From Terrilactibacillus tamarindi (GTDB taxonomy: Bacteria; Bacillota; Bacilli; Bacillales; Sporolactobacillaceae), in the NCBI RefSeq assembly GCF_009718825.1, contig NZ_WNHB01000006.1, positions 1 through 64,000 on the forward strand: a stretch of 64,000 nucleotides of DNA, read 5' to 3'. The notes under the pieces are model-generated. The model ran no database searches, was not told the origin of the DNA, and was given only the letters and a program-made list of their open reading frames with translations. The position numbers and the translations under genes were made by a program. This document shows positions 35,915 to 44,540 of this stretch, piece after piece (position 1 is the stretch's first letter; every line of letters begins with the position of its first letter).

Positions 35915-36198
35915 CTAATCTACGTATATACTCTTATCATCAGTCCAATAAAAATATACTTCCGTTGTTTCCTCACCTAGTGTCGTACTCGCCCATTCGA
36001 ATTGCTCTTTCATTGCTATTAACAAGCTTTTGATTTATTTTAAAATCGGTCTGATTGATGTTAACGTCCCCATATCTTTTTTATAAAGATAAATTGAAAC
36101 TGATCACAAACTACAAAGACTAAATCTAAAAGTTCATGATACATTTTTCCTTTTGGATCCTTTACTAATACCAACGTACTATCTTCCCCTTCAATCAT
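35915..36198 (-). pseudogene. Broken gene of unknown function
   Basis: Two minus-strand pieces in different frames read like protein: one starts MIEGEDSTLVLVKDPKGKMY (from 36198) and one runs MKEQFEWASTTLGEETTEVY to a stop at 35915. Frameshifts and stops separate them. I do not recognise the family. The region 35681-36475 otherwise has no gene; it holds the upstream side of the mini-array and the GC-rich repeat at 36283-36400. Confidence 0.35.
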
Positions 36199-36282
36199 GT
36201 TACAAAAGATTTTATAACTTGTACCATATGAAGTGATCTAGATTTGTAAAATTATTCTGTTTAACTTGTCTATTGATTTCTG

Positions 36283-36400
36283 CACCGGTATTCGTTTCCG
36301 CGGGTGATCAGACGCTCCTTGACGCTTTGTTCCTGCGGGGGTCTCACTTGACTCACTTTTCCCGCAAGAAGTTTCACATACCGGCTCTAATCAAGTGTCT
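36283..36400. repeat. GC-rich dispersed Bacillales-type intergenic repeat
   Basis: TTTCCGCGGG, CTCCTTGACG, TTCCTGCGGGGGTCTCACTT and CCCGCAAGAAG follow in the order I recall from a common Bacillus intergenic repeat (CCGCGGG ... CCTGCGGGGTCTCA ... CCCGCAGGAG). It stands out in AT-rich surroundings. No second copy is in this window, so recognition rests on memory of other genomes. Confidence 0.45.
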
Positions 36401-36475
36401 ACATCAACAATTAGCTTTACAGAGCCTTTTAGATAAGAATGATTCTAACAAGTCTTACTTTTTATCAATTAATCT

Positions 36476-37705
36476 TCATCGTACTTCTAATTTATTATCA
36501 TTAGGCAGAAATACAGCCAAAATCCCTATGAGTGGAAGTAACGATATACCAATCATGGTTGGTCTTAATCCAATACTGTCAATGAGTGAACCGAGCGCAA
36601 CCGAACCAATCGCCCCCATTCCAAAAGCCAAACCAACTGTCAAGCCTGACATCGTCCCTACCTTGCCTGGGATGAGTTCTTGCGCGTAAACAACTGTAAC
36701 AGAGAAATTGGACATAAGGATCAGGCCAATGACAGCTAGAATAATGAAGGCAAGATGCGGTCCTACGAACGGGAGAAGCAGGGCAAGCGGTGCAGCTGCT
36801 AATAATGAAAATAAGATGACATTCCGTTTACCGAACCGGTCCGCTAGCGGTCCACCTAAAAAAGTGCCGACAGCCCCCATAAAGAGAAAAGCAAAAATGT
36901 AAGATTGAGATTGAGCAATGGTTAAACCATATTTTTTTATCGCATAAAAGGTATAAAAGTTTGAGATCGCGCTTCCATACCAAGAACGAGCAAAAATAAG
37001 AAATATAATAATGAGTAGTGCGAGAATGATAGATTTCGTGACAGGGCGATGTTCTTGAACTTTTTTCTTTGATTTCATCATTTGAGTGGTTAACAAACGA
37101 TTGGAATACCATTTAGCAATATAAACTAAAAATAAAACAGCCAAAGCTGCGACAATAGTAAACCACACGGCTCCAAATTGACCTAATGGAACGAGGACAA
37201 GTGCAGTAATCACGGGTGCTAATGCCTGACCGGAATTTCCGCCAACTTGGTAAATCGATTGGGCTAATCCTCTTCGACTTCCTGCAGCCATATAGGCTAC
37301 TCGAGATCCTTCGGGATGAAATACTGCGGAACCAAGTCCAATAAATACAACGCTTATAATAATAGTAAAAAATGAATTCGCAAATGCTAAACCTAAGATA
37401 CCAAGCAAGCTACTCATTAATCCAACAGGTAAAGCAAATGGCATGGGATGTTTATCTGAATACCAGCCGATAACGGGCTGCATAACGGATGACACCATGT
37501 TTAATGTAAAAGCAATCAACCCAAGCTGCGTAAAGGTTAGTCCCATCGATTTTTCTAGAATTGGGAACATCGCTGTTGTAACAGATTGAAGGGTATCATT
37601 TAATAGATGACAAAGACCAATAATAAATAATATACTATAAATTGTTCCAGTCTCTTTTTGAAAAGACTGTGGTTGCTTATGTACGGATGTTGTTATCGAA
37701 CCCAC
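36476..37705 (-). CDS. MFS transporter, fosmidomycin-resistance (Fsr)-like
   Basis: A 409-residue, 12-TM major facilitator protein. The N-terminus GLCHLLNDTLQSVTTAMFPILEKSMGLTFTQLGLIAF is the Fsr-family first segment. VMQPVIGWYSDKHPMPF, FIGLGSAVFHPEGSRVAYMAAG and GLAQSIYQVGGNSGQALAP are further Fsr-like signatures. E. coli Fsr exports fosmidomycin, an inhibitor of DXR in the MEP pathway; other members export sugars or other antibiotics. It lies 3 kb from a mevalonate-pathway cluster, which would bypass the same drug target, but the two blocks differ in base composition. Confidence 0.82.
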   Translation of the reverse strand: MGSITTSVHKQPQSFQKETGTIYSILFIIGLCHLLNDTLQSVTTAMFPILEKSMGLTFTQLGLIAFTLNMVSSVMQPVIGWYSDKHPMPFALPVGLMSSLLGILGLAFANSFFTIIISVVFIGLGSAVFHPEGSRVAYMAAGSRRGLAQSIYQVGGNSGQALAPVITALVLVPLGQFGAVWFTIVAALAVLFLVYIAKWYSNRLLTTQMMKSKKKVQEHRPVTKSIILALLIIIFLIFARSWYGSAISNFYTFYAIKKYGLTIAQSQSYIFAFLFMGAVGTFLGGPLADRFGKRNVILFSLLAAAPLALLLPFVGPHLAFIILAVIGLILMSNFSVTVVYAQELIPGKVGTMSGLTVGLAFGMGAIGSVALGSLIDSIGLRPTMIGISLLPLIGILAVFLPNDNKLEVR

Positions 37706-38246
37706 GTCCTTCTTCCTTCCTTTTTAAATTTCTCCATTTAAAGTTTCTTCCAATTATCATATTATTATAAGAACCTTAATTCAAGTTCTAATTGAAGACG
37801 TTCTTAAAGATATTTAGTTTATTCGAAAAAGATTTCATCGTATAGAGTCATTCATTCACATAAAGAAAAACTACCTATGCTTAGGTAGTTCAATATACAG
37901 GCTGTTAATATGGATAATGCGGAAAGGCATGAACATCTTAGATCAGGGAATTCTCAACATGTTTCGTCGAAAACGCGGTTTTTAATAAACCGTTATAGAC
38001 TTTAATCATTTAAAAGACTAGTTTTGATAAATATTAATGAAGTTAGTGCTTATAACATGAAGTGTAGATTTACCGAAATGTCGCTAAAATAATGAAAAAA
38101 TACTAGAGAACAAGAAGCACAAGGCCAAATGCTGCGTGTGATTATCACTAAAAACCATGGAGACCATGTAATTATGGAGTACGTTTCCTTCTAAATTATA
38201 TTAATATTCATGACCAGTCAGCCTTGACAGCGCGTATGCGTCTCGG
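37706..38246. other. 541-bp intergenic region at the edge of the GC-rich island
   Basis: No supported gene. A short palindrome AACTACCTA/TAGGTAGTT lies near 37870. Base composition changes from AT-rich to clearly GC-richer at about 38.2 kb, which I take as the left boundary of a transferred block. No direct repeat, tRNA or integrase marks the junction. Confidence 0.4.
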
Positions 38247-39326
38247 TTACGGGGCCAAAGAGCGCTTATTTTGCAGCTGCACGCGCGCATTCTTAGTGGC
38301 GAGCGCCACTATTTTCTTTTTCTGCCCGCGCTTTGGCTGAATGCAGTGTGTTTGCAAAATTTTCTGTACGGCATGTCCACTGACGGTCTCCGGCAAAAGT
38401 ACTTCTCTTGGCTTAGTATGACAGTTGGGCTGATAAAAACGCTCGAGATAGGCCAGCAGCTCCGTCTCCGGTTTCTCGGACACTGGAAAGATCGATCTTC
38501 GTCCCTCAAGCATCTTCCCATGGCGGATGAAGAACACTTGAACGCACATCCAGCCATTTTGAATGGCATATCCGAATACGTCACGATCAGCGAAATCCAT
38601 TGTATTGATACTTTGCTTCTCCATCGTCGCTTCAATAGCTGAAATCAAATCGCGGTATTTCTTTGCCGATTCAAAATTCATTTCTTTTGCAGCTTGATCC
38701 ATTTTCTCCGTTAATTCACGCTTACTATTCTTAAACCCACCATTAAAGAAATCCATGATTTGTCGGATCACGCGGCGGTATTCCGATTCGCTCACCGATC
38801 GTGCGCAGCAGCCGATGCACTGTCCGATCTGATAATCAAGGCAAGGCCTTTTGGTATTCAGCAGGCATTTTCTCAGCGGATAGAGTCGGTCAAGCAGCCT
38901 CTTGGTTTGATAAGCGGCGTGCACATTAGGAAAAGGACCGAAGTATATCCCTTTATCCTTTTTAATCTCATGCGTCATAATTAGTCTCGGATGCCGTTCA
39001 GCAGTAATCTTGATAAATGGATAGCTTTTATCATCTTTCAGCAAAATATTGTATTTCGGGCGGTACTTCTTGATGAGATTCATTTCAAGAATGAGCGCAT
39101 CGACATTTGATGCCGTAAGGATATAGGTAAAATCCGCGATTTGCTTGACAAGCTGTGCAGTCTTTCGATCGTGTGTGCGGGTAAAATAAGAAGAAACGCG
39201 TCTTTTTAAAATTTTTGCCTTGCCAACGTAGATGATTGTTCCCCGCCGGTCCTTCATGAGATAACAGCCGGGCTGCTCGGGGAGAACGGAACATTTTGCT
39301 TTGATTCTTTGATTCATTAAATTCAC
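38247..39326 (-). CDS. C-terminally truncated UvrC paralogue
   Basis: A 359-residue protein equal to the N-terminal 60% of UvrC. It has a GIY-YIG nuclease (PGCYLMKDRRGTIIYVGKAK, about residues 18-40), the Cys region CIGCCARSVSESEYR, and a UVR domain (ELTEKMDQAAKEMNFESAKKYRDLI, about 205-230). A further segment ends KIVALATKNARVQLQNKRSLAP. The RNase H-like 5' endonuclease and helix-hairpin-helix domains are absent, and no continuation is visible in the following 200 bp. It could make only the 3' incision, if anything, like Cho in E. coli, which also has only the N-terminal half. The housekeeping uvrC is presumably elsewhere. Base composition is that of the island. Confidence 0.8.
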   Translation of the reverse strand: MNLMNQRIKAKCSVLPEQPGCYLMKDRRGTIIYVGKAKILKRRVSSYFTRTHDRKTAQLVKQIADFTYILTASNVDALILEMNLIKKYRPKYNILLKDDKSYPFIKITAERHPRLIMTHEIKKDKGIYFGPFPNVHAAYQTKRLLDRLYPLRKCLLNTKRPCLDYQIGQCIGCCARSVSESEYRRVIRQIMDFFNGGFKNSKRELTEKMDQAAKEMNFESAKKYRDLISAIEATMEKQSINTMDFADRDVFGYAIQNGWMCVQVFFIRHGKMLEGRRSIFPVSEKPETELLAYLERFYQPNCHTKPREVLLPETVSGHAVQKILQTHCIQPKRGQKKKIVALATKNARVQLQNKRSLAP

Positions 39327-39498
39327 CTTCGTCCTTGCTTCCAGATAATCGTTTGGTATGAACAGGAAGGTAACAGCTGCAGCTCAAGAATACTACGATA
39401 AGAATGGCACTGATGACCGCAAGAGTTATCAATCTATCAAGACCAACGATAAGATCATTAAAACCGAAAATATTTCTTTAAAAGGGAATCAATGCCTT

Positions 39499-40314
39499 TT
39501 ACTTAAGGGGGGCATCTTCGATCAAGTGCTTTAAGCGATGACTATAATCAGCTTCCATTAATAAGAGATCTTGCTTTGACATATTCTCAAGCAGTCGATC
39601 CATAATCTTTGTACCATATGCCTGTTCGATTTCAGAAATTGTCATATTTGTGGTCACTAGCAGACTCTTTGATAATCGTGCATTCAACAGAGAAAACAAC
39701 AACTCTCTCGTCCACGACGTCATTCCTTCTGATCCTGCATCATCGAGGATGACTAAGTCTGCTTCGAAAATTAACCGCATAAGTTCCGATTCCGTCAGCT
39801 TGCTTTCTCTTGACCAAGTAGATCTAACCATCTGTTTTAATGCGGTCGCTTCAATAAACAAACAAGCTTTATTGAAACGATTCGCCAGTACTTTGCCAAT
39901 AGCAACAGCGAGATGGGATTTTCCAACACCCGGTTCACCATATAAGATCATACGTGCTTGTTGATGATGCACCACTTTTTTTATAAATTCTGCTGCCTTT
40001 TTAACGGCATGACTTTGTGTGTCATTTTCAGGTAAAAAGTTTTCAAGTGTTGCGTCTTTTAGTGCATCATTGATTGTTGACTGACTCCAATAATACTGAG
40101 GACGCTTTTTTTGGACTGACGCCACCGCCTGTCTTGATAACGTACAATCGCACGGTTCTGTGAGAGTCATCCATTGCCCCTTTTTAGGACCGCCTATCAA
40201 GGGCATTCTGTACACGTTCCGTTTCTTGCCGCAACGTTCACAATTCTTTTCCTTGACGAATTGGCGTTCAAGATTTATGCTCGTGGCATTTAATATGTCT
40301 GAAATTTTTTTCAT
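39499..40314 (-). CDS. DnaC/DnaI-like AAA+ ATPase (helicase-loader family)
   Basis: A 271-residue ATPase. The N-terminal Cys motif is CERCGKKRNVYR...PCDC (about residues 24-57) and may bind zinc. The AAA+ core has Walker A YGEPGVGKSHLAVAIG (about 128), Walker B ADLVILDDAGSE (about 186), sensor 1 LLVTTNMT and an arginine-finger region MDRLLENM. Such proteins load the replicative helicase in phages and chromosomes (DnaC, DnaI, YqaM); IS21 IstB is a relative but lacks the Cys N-terminus. No DnaD/DnaB-type partner or phage gene adjoins, so it may be a phage or plasmid leftover. Confidence 0.78.
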   Translation of the reverse strand: MKKISDILNATSINLERQFVKEKNCERCGKKRNVYRMPLIGGPKKGQWMTLTEPCDCTLSRQAVASVQKKRPQYYWSQSTINDALKDATLENFLPENDTQSHAVKKAAEFIKKVVHHQQARMILYGEPGVGKSHLAVAIGKVLANRFNKACLFIEATALKQMVRSTWSRESKLTESELMRLIFEADLVILDDAGSEGMTSWTRELLFSLLNARLSKSLLVTTNMTISEIEQAYGTKIMDRLLENMSKQDLLLMEADYSHRLKHLIEDAPLK

Positions 40315-40706
40315 TACCTCACCAGCTTTTTCATCATTGGTTTTGTTCTTTCTCCTTCCGCGGAAAACGGGAGCACTGCGGCACTATTCAACATCTTTGT
40401 GATTCAGACAACCTGTTCACGACACCTGTAGCAACAAAAAAGCCAACGGAAAGCCAATTCAAATAGCGAAGCGGCAGATGCGAAAATTCATGATTTTCCT
40501 TCATAAGATGCACAACCAGGCGTTCGGCTCGTCACGTCACGGTGTGCGTCAAATGAAGTGAAGCGGTAAGCGAACCCGCCCGGTAAAAGTACAATCTTTT
40601 GACCGTTCCACCGTGACAAAATTCATCATTTGGCAAAAAAAGGCAGCTTGAAAGTGAGTCGTCTTTTCATTTTACGTGCTGGACAAATGAGTAGTTTGCT
40701 TTGCTG
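40315..40706. other. 392-bp intergenic region with a possible 38-codon ORF
   Basis: A minus-strand frame (40388-40504) encodes a 38-residue peptide beginning MKENHEFSHLPLRYLNWLSV with a hydrophobic stretch, but it has no ribosome binding site and I do not accept it as a gene. Nothing else is recognisable. Confidence 0.3.
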
Positions 40707-42059
40707 TTACCCAAATAATCCAACCAGCCACGGGGCTGCATATAAAGTCATAAATAAAATTCCGTAGTTCACGCCCCACCGGTGCAGCATTCCCGCAACC
40801 AAACCGATCAGAAGCACGCCGCCGATATTGATCCAGCCTGCATCCATATAAGCAAGCAAAAGAACGAAGCCACAAAACAAGCCAAGTATCGCCTCATGAG
40901 GAATATGTTTAAACACAAAGGCGCAAATTGACTGAGCATATTTGACGGTTATCACATAGGTCATGATGATTGCGATGCCTGCACCAATCACAGTAGCCCA
41001 AATAAAATCACCCGTCGTTAAAAGATGATGCATATTACGAGTTGCCGTAAAAACCGGCGGCGCATCGAATAACGCATGCGCAGGTCCAATCGCAACAGGG
41101 GATAAGGGAATCCCCAAGGCGATGAGCGGGATGAGGGTCCCCGAGATATACGTTGCATTCGCTAAAGCGTTCATCGTTACAATCGCAAGCGATGATCGCT
41201 CAACCGGGTTCTTTCTGCGCCTTGCGAAGAGTTCGCCGAGAAATATCGTCACCCCGACCGGACTCAGTATAAATGTGAAGCAGCTTATCAGGGAAGCCAC
41301 TCCGCTCGTGACCCATTCACGTTTATTAACGATTTTAAATGGATTCAACCATTTCCATTCAAAACGGTCTTTCTTTAAGACAATCGTTCGCGGTTCCGCA
41401 TGTATCATGGACTCCCTTTTTTCCTTATCCAGCAGTTCAAATAACGTCAGTATCACCGGTCCGATTGTAATCCCTAAAAAGAAAGAAATAAAAACAGTCG
41501 TCCCCCTGGGAATAGCTTCAACTCCCCAGTATAAATGACGCATGCCTTCAATCAAAAGCGCAAAAGGCAAAATAGATGCAAGCGCCAACGCTTTGTTTTT
41601 ACTGAGCAACGCAAGTACAATGGCGCCGATAAAAAAAAGCGGGTTGGCATAGGCCTGGATTAAATGGGCAAAGGGAATTAAGCTGCTGGCTAAGAGCAAG
41701 CTGACTGGAACGCTGACCAATACCCCGATCAGCGAACCCGCAGCCATTTTGCGCAGCGACTGACCAGCTAATCCGTACTTTTTCAAGAGCTGGGCATGTT
41801 CCACCATCGGACTCGTCATAACACCGCCGGGTATACCGGCAACCGCTGCTGGGACGGCATCCATCAAATTGTTGGCAATAATAGCCGAAATAAAGAAACA
41901 CAGAATAATAATCGGTTGAACACCTGCAAGTACCAAAATTAGCGTCACAGGCACCAACACAGCCGTTTCATCCGTCCCTGGAATAATCCCAATAATCGTA
42001 TAAATCATTGCCGCGGCAATTGCCGCACCGATCATCTCGGCAATAAGAACTAAATCCAT
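40707..42059 (-). CDS. TctA-family (tripartite tricarboxylate transporter) permease
   Basis: A 450-residue membrane protein with about 11-12 segments and TctA/DUF112 features. GIIPGTDETAVLVPVTLILV corresponds to the TctA GxxPGxG...P motif in the first half, AAVAGIPGGVMTSPMVEHAQ is the second signature, and the inverted-repeat second half begins around SGVASLISCFTF. Classical TctA works with TctB and a periplasmic binding protein TctC to import citrate or other carboxylates. Here the only partner is the 81-residue protein just upstream (3-bp gap). No TctC is present. It is the last gene of the mevalonate operon, which suggests a carboxylate such as mevalonate as substrate (inference). Confidence 0.72.
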   Translation of the reverse strand: MDLVLIAEMIGAAIAAAMIYTIIGIIPGTDETAVLVPVTLILVLAGVQPIIILCFFISAIIANNLMDAVPAAVAGIPGGVMTSPMVEHAQLLKKYGLAGQSLRKMAAGSLIGVLVSVPVSLLLASSLIPFAHLIQAYANPLFFIGAIVLALLSKNKALALASILPFALLIEGMRHLYWGVEAIPRGTTVFISFFLGITIGPVILTLFELLDKEKRESMIHAEPRTIVLKKDRFEWKWLNPFKIVNKREWVTSGVASLISCFTFILSPVGVTIFLGELFARRRKNPVERSSLAIVTMNALANATYISGTLIPLIALGIPLSPVAIGPAHALFDAPPVFTATRNMHHLLTTGDFIWATVIGAGIAIIMTYVITVKYAQSICAFVFKHIPHEAILGLFCGFVLLLAYMDAGWINIGGVLLIGLVAGMLHRWGVNYGILFMTLYAAPWLVGLFG

Positions 42060-42062
42060 TTA

Positions 42063-42308
42063 TTACCTCTCGCTTTCATTCTCCTCAAAAGTCCGTTTTG
42101 GTTTAATAATGAACGAACTGAGGATGAATCCGGTAACTGCTCCGATTAAACCAAATAATAACGGCATAGGCGGATCATCAGGTGCTGCAAAATAGCCGCC
42201 CAATGTTGTCAAACTATTTATGATGATGGCAAGAATCAAATCCCTGATCCGCACAACATCATCCCAGATTTCAATGGTATCCGACTGATCTCTTCTTTGT
42301 AATGTCAT
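42063..42308 (-). CDS. Small membrane protein, possible TctB-like partner
   Basis: An 81-residue protein with a charged N-terminus (MTLQRRDQSDTIEIWDDVV) and two predicted membrane segments (LILAIIINSLTTLGGYFAA and PLLFGLIGAVTGFILSSFII), ending in a basic/acidic tail. AAGGAG nine bases upstream of the ATG is good, and the stop is 3 bp from the TctA-like gene. It is shorter than usual TctB (about 150 residues, 4 TM). I infer a partner role only from position. Confidence 0.65.
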   Translation of the reverse strand: MTLQRRDQSDTIEIWDDVVRIRDLILAIIINSLTTLGGYFAAPDDPPMPLLFGLIGAVTGFILSSFIIKPKRTFEENESER

Positions 42309-42372
42309 CGTTTCTGACTCCTTTCTTCAAAAGTCTTTGACTCTCTCGAATTACTCGGTTAAAAACAATGCT

Positions 42373-43434
42373 TTAGCTGATCCTTTGTGAACGCGTGGCC
42401 ATCTCTTCTGGCTTTGGACCTCTAAGTCTGGCCCATTGATCGGGCGTCCCGCTGAGAATCAGATCTGTCCGACGCAATTCATCCAGACTTGCACAACCAA
42501 GAAGCAACATAATCTCATTCATTTGCTGCTTCCATTCTTCGATGAGTGTAATTAGTCCCTCGCTACCGCTCGAAAGCGCAGTATGCAGAAAAATTCCGGA
42601 AACACCAATCGCACGTGCGCCGAGCGCAAGACCTTTAAGGGCATCAAGTGGGTGACGCACACCGCCAGATGCAAAAAAAGTTGCTTGGTCCAAATACGGC
42701 TGTGCTTCGAGCATTGAGATCACGGTCGATTGTCCCCAATCCTGTAAGTAATCAAAGCGCGCTCGGTCGCGGCGTTGATTTTCGATCGTGATAAAATTAG
42801 TACCGCCTTTACCCGCCACGTCAATGATTTGTACACCTGCATCAATGAGCCTTCGAAAAGTTGCACGGCTCATCCCGAACCCCACTTCTTTAACAACAAC
42901 CGGCAGGTCGATGGAATGGGCGATTCTTTCCAGATTTTTCAGCCAGGACGAAAAGTCTCGATCTCCTTCTGGCATCACAACTTCTTGAGAGGCATTTAAA
43001 TGGACTTGAAGACCATTCGCATCCAACATATCAATAGCCTGCTTTGCTGCCTCTTCATCCAATTCAGCTCCAATATTTGCAAAAATAAATCCGTTTGGAT
43101 TCACTTGGCGCAGCACACGAAAGGTATCATGCAGTGCCGGATCTTTTAAAGCCGCTTTCTGTGAGCCCGATGCGATGGCAATACCGGTTGCAGCAGCCGC
43201 GTGAGCCAACGATTCATTGATCTTTTTTGTTTTCTCACTTCCCCCGGTCATTCCGTTAATGAAAAAAGGAGACGACCAAGTGCCAAACGGCAGCGTCGTC
43301 AAACTGTCAACTTTTGACAAACTCAACTCTGGAAGCGAATTGTGGACGAATCGAACGGAATCAAAATCATTTGTTTGATGCGTCTGGTAGGTTTTCTCGA
43401 ACAGTCGAACATGCTGATCTTTACGTGATTCCAT
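42373..43434 (-). CDS. fni: Type 2 isopentenyl-diphosphate isomerase
   Basis: IDI-2 of 353 residues: FMN- and NAD(P)H-dependent interconversion of IPP and DMAPP. Family motifs are RKDQHVRLFEKTY, FFINGMTGGSEKTKKIN, ASGSQKAAL, LQVHLNASQEVVMPEGDRDF, VVVKEVGFGMSR and IDVAGKGGTNFITIENQRR (FMN site). FASGGVRHPLDALKGLALGARAIG completes the set. It starts 4 bp after pmk, so the genes are co-translated. The order mvk-mvaD-pmk-fni is the one I recall from lactic cocci, which hints at a Lactobacillales origin. Confidence 0.96.
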   Translation of the reverse strand: MESRKDQHVRLFEKTYQTHQTNDFDSVRFVHNSLPELSLSKVDSLTTLPFGTWSSPFFINGMTGGSEKTKKINESLAHAAAATGIAIASGSQKAALKDPALHDTFRVLRQVNPNGFIFANIGAELDEEAAKQAIDMLDANGLQVHLNASQEVVMPEGDRDFSSWLKNLERIAHSIDLPVVVKEVGFGMSRATFRRLIDAGVQIIDVAGKGGTNFITIENQRRDRARFDYLQDWGQSTVISMLEAQPYLDQATFFASGGVRHPLDALKGLALGARAIGVSGIFLHTALSSGSEGLITLIEEWKQQMNEIMLLLGCASLDELRRTDLILSGTPDQWARLRGPKPEEMATRSQRIS

Positions 43435-43438
43435 CTCC

Positions 43439-44527
43439 CTAGCTTCCTTTCATTTCGTATTTCTTATCACATACATGGAGCTCCAGAGGCACAATTCCTG
43501 CCTTCTTCCATGCCTCTTTGATCGCACTGGCATCGGTTTTGCGATCAACAAGTACAATACCGCAATCTCCACCGCCAGCTCCCGACGATTTAGCCGCTCC
43601 GCCATATTTTTCAGCAATTGTACACAGTTCATATAATTTTTCTGTTTCGATCGAGAGACCAAAAAGTGAAGAAAATCGAGATAAAATCCTGCGATTTTCC
43701 CGAACCCCACTGAGTATGTCCTTTGGCCGCTGCGTTAAAAAGCCTGCGATCATTTGGTCAACACATGTTTTGCTTTGCTTCAGAAAATCCAGATAGGCGT
43801 CCTCCCTGCCCTTTCTTTCCTGTTCCACTTGACTCACAAGCTGGGGCGTCGAGGACGGTGTCCCAGTCCAGCCGACAAGCAGATGCAGAGCAGACGGAAG
43901 CACAAGCTGTTGCACCGAGAGTCCCAGCCAATTTAGATGAAGCAGCTTGAGCCAATCCCTTTCTGATTGGAGGAGCTGCTTTAACCACATTCGATCGAAC
44001 GAAGTGTACGCGATCCATCCACCATAAACACAGGCAGCAACATCTCCGCATGAGCCGTTTTCTTGAATGGTTAAATGAGACAATGCTGCTAATTTGAATA
44101 CGATGCTCTGATCCACCTTTATTCCATAAAAGGCAAGCAGGGCACGAACGGTTGCAACCGTAACCGCAGCACTTGATCCCAGTCCATATTTTTTGCCGTT
44201 TCTATGCGCCAGCTCGCTGCTGATCGTCAATTGATAAACTGTAAGCTTTTTGCCAATGGCTTGTATGTAGCTTTCTGTATGTTCGATCGCTGATAGAACG
44301 AATCGAAACGGATGCTTTTGGTCAGAAACAAGCAAATGATTTTTCTCGCGCTTCCAGCTGGTGGCTTGATCCGACGATCGAATACGTCCGACCTTCTCAG
44401 TTTGACTGATTGTGACTGAAACAAATTGATCGACTGCAGCAATGATTGCCGGATACCCCGGTTCAGTCACTGCATATTCTCCTGCTATATAGAGCTTTCC
44501 AGGTGCTTTCTGAATAAAAGATGACAC
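43439..44527 (-). CDS. mvaK2: Phosphomevalonate kinase
   Basis: A GHMP kinase of 362 residues that phosphorylates mevalonate 5-phosphate. Motif 1 is APGKLYIAGEYAVTEPGYPAII, motif 2 (ATP loop) KKYGLGSSAAVTVATVRAL and motif 3 KSSGAGGGDCGIVLV. Length and sequence fit the bacterial PMK of the Lactobacillales/Staphylococcus type. It lies 13 bp after mvaD and 4 bp before fni. Confidence 0.95.
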   Translation of the reverse strand: MSSFIQKAPGKLYIAGEYAVTEPGYPAIIAAVDQFVSVTISQTEKVGRIRSSDQATSWKREKNHLLVSDQKHPFRFVLSAIEHTESYIQAIGKKLTVYQLTISSELAHRNGKKYGLGSSAAVTVATVRALLAFYGIKVDQSIVFKLAALSHLTIQENGSCGDVAACVYGGWIAYTSFDRMWLKQLLQSERDWLKLLHLNWLGLSVQQLVLPSALHLLVGWTGTPSSTPQLVSQVEQERKGREDAYLDFLKQSKTCVDQMIAGFLTQRPKDILSGVRENRRILSRFSSLFGLSIETEKLYELCTIAEKYGGAAKSSGAGGGDCGIVLVDRKTDASAIKEAWKKAGIVPLELHVCDKKYEMKGS

Positions 44528-44540
44528 GTCTGTTTCTCCT

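Noticed and set aside
36273-36689. A 138-codon plus-strand frame overlapping the Fsr-like gene end
   Set aside because: Shadow of the minus-strand transporter gene joined to the GC-rich repeat.
38160-38246. Frameshifted remainder of a full-length uvrC
   Set aside because: The DNA beyond the stop shows none of the RNase H-like or helix-hairpin-helix motifs in any minus-strand frame.
39327-39432. A hydrophobic frame upstream of the UvrC-like gene resembling a lipoprotein start
   Set aside because: It runs into the UvrC-like gene in another frame, has no ribosome binding site and no continuation, so at most it is a relic.
40388-40504. A 38-codon hydrophobic ORF between the DnaC-like and TctA-like genes
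   Set aside because: No ribosome binding site and no family resemblance. Noted in the region entry only.
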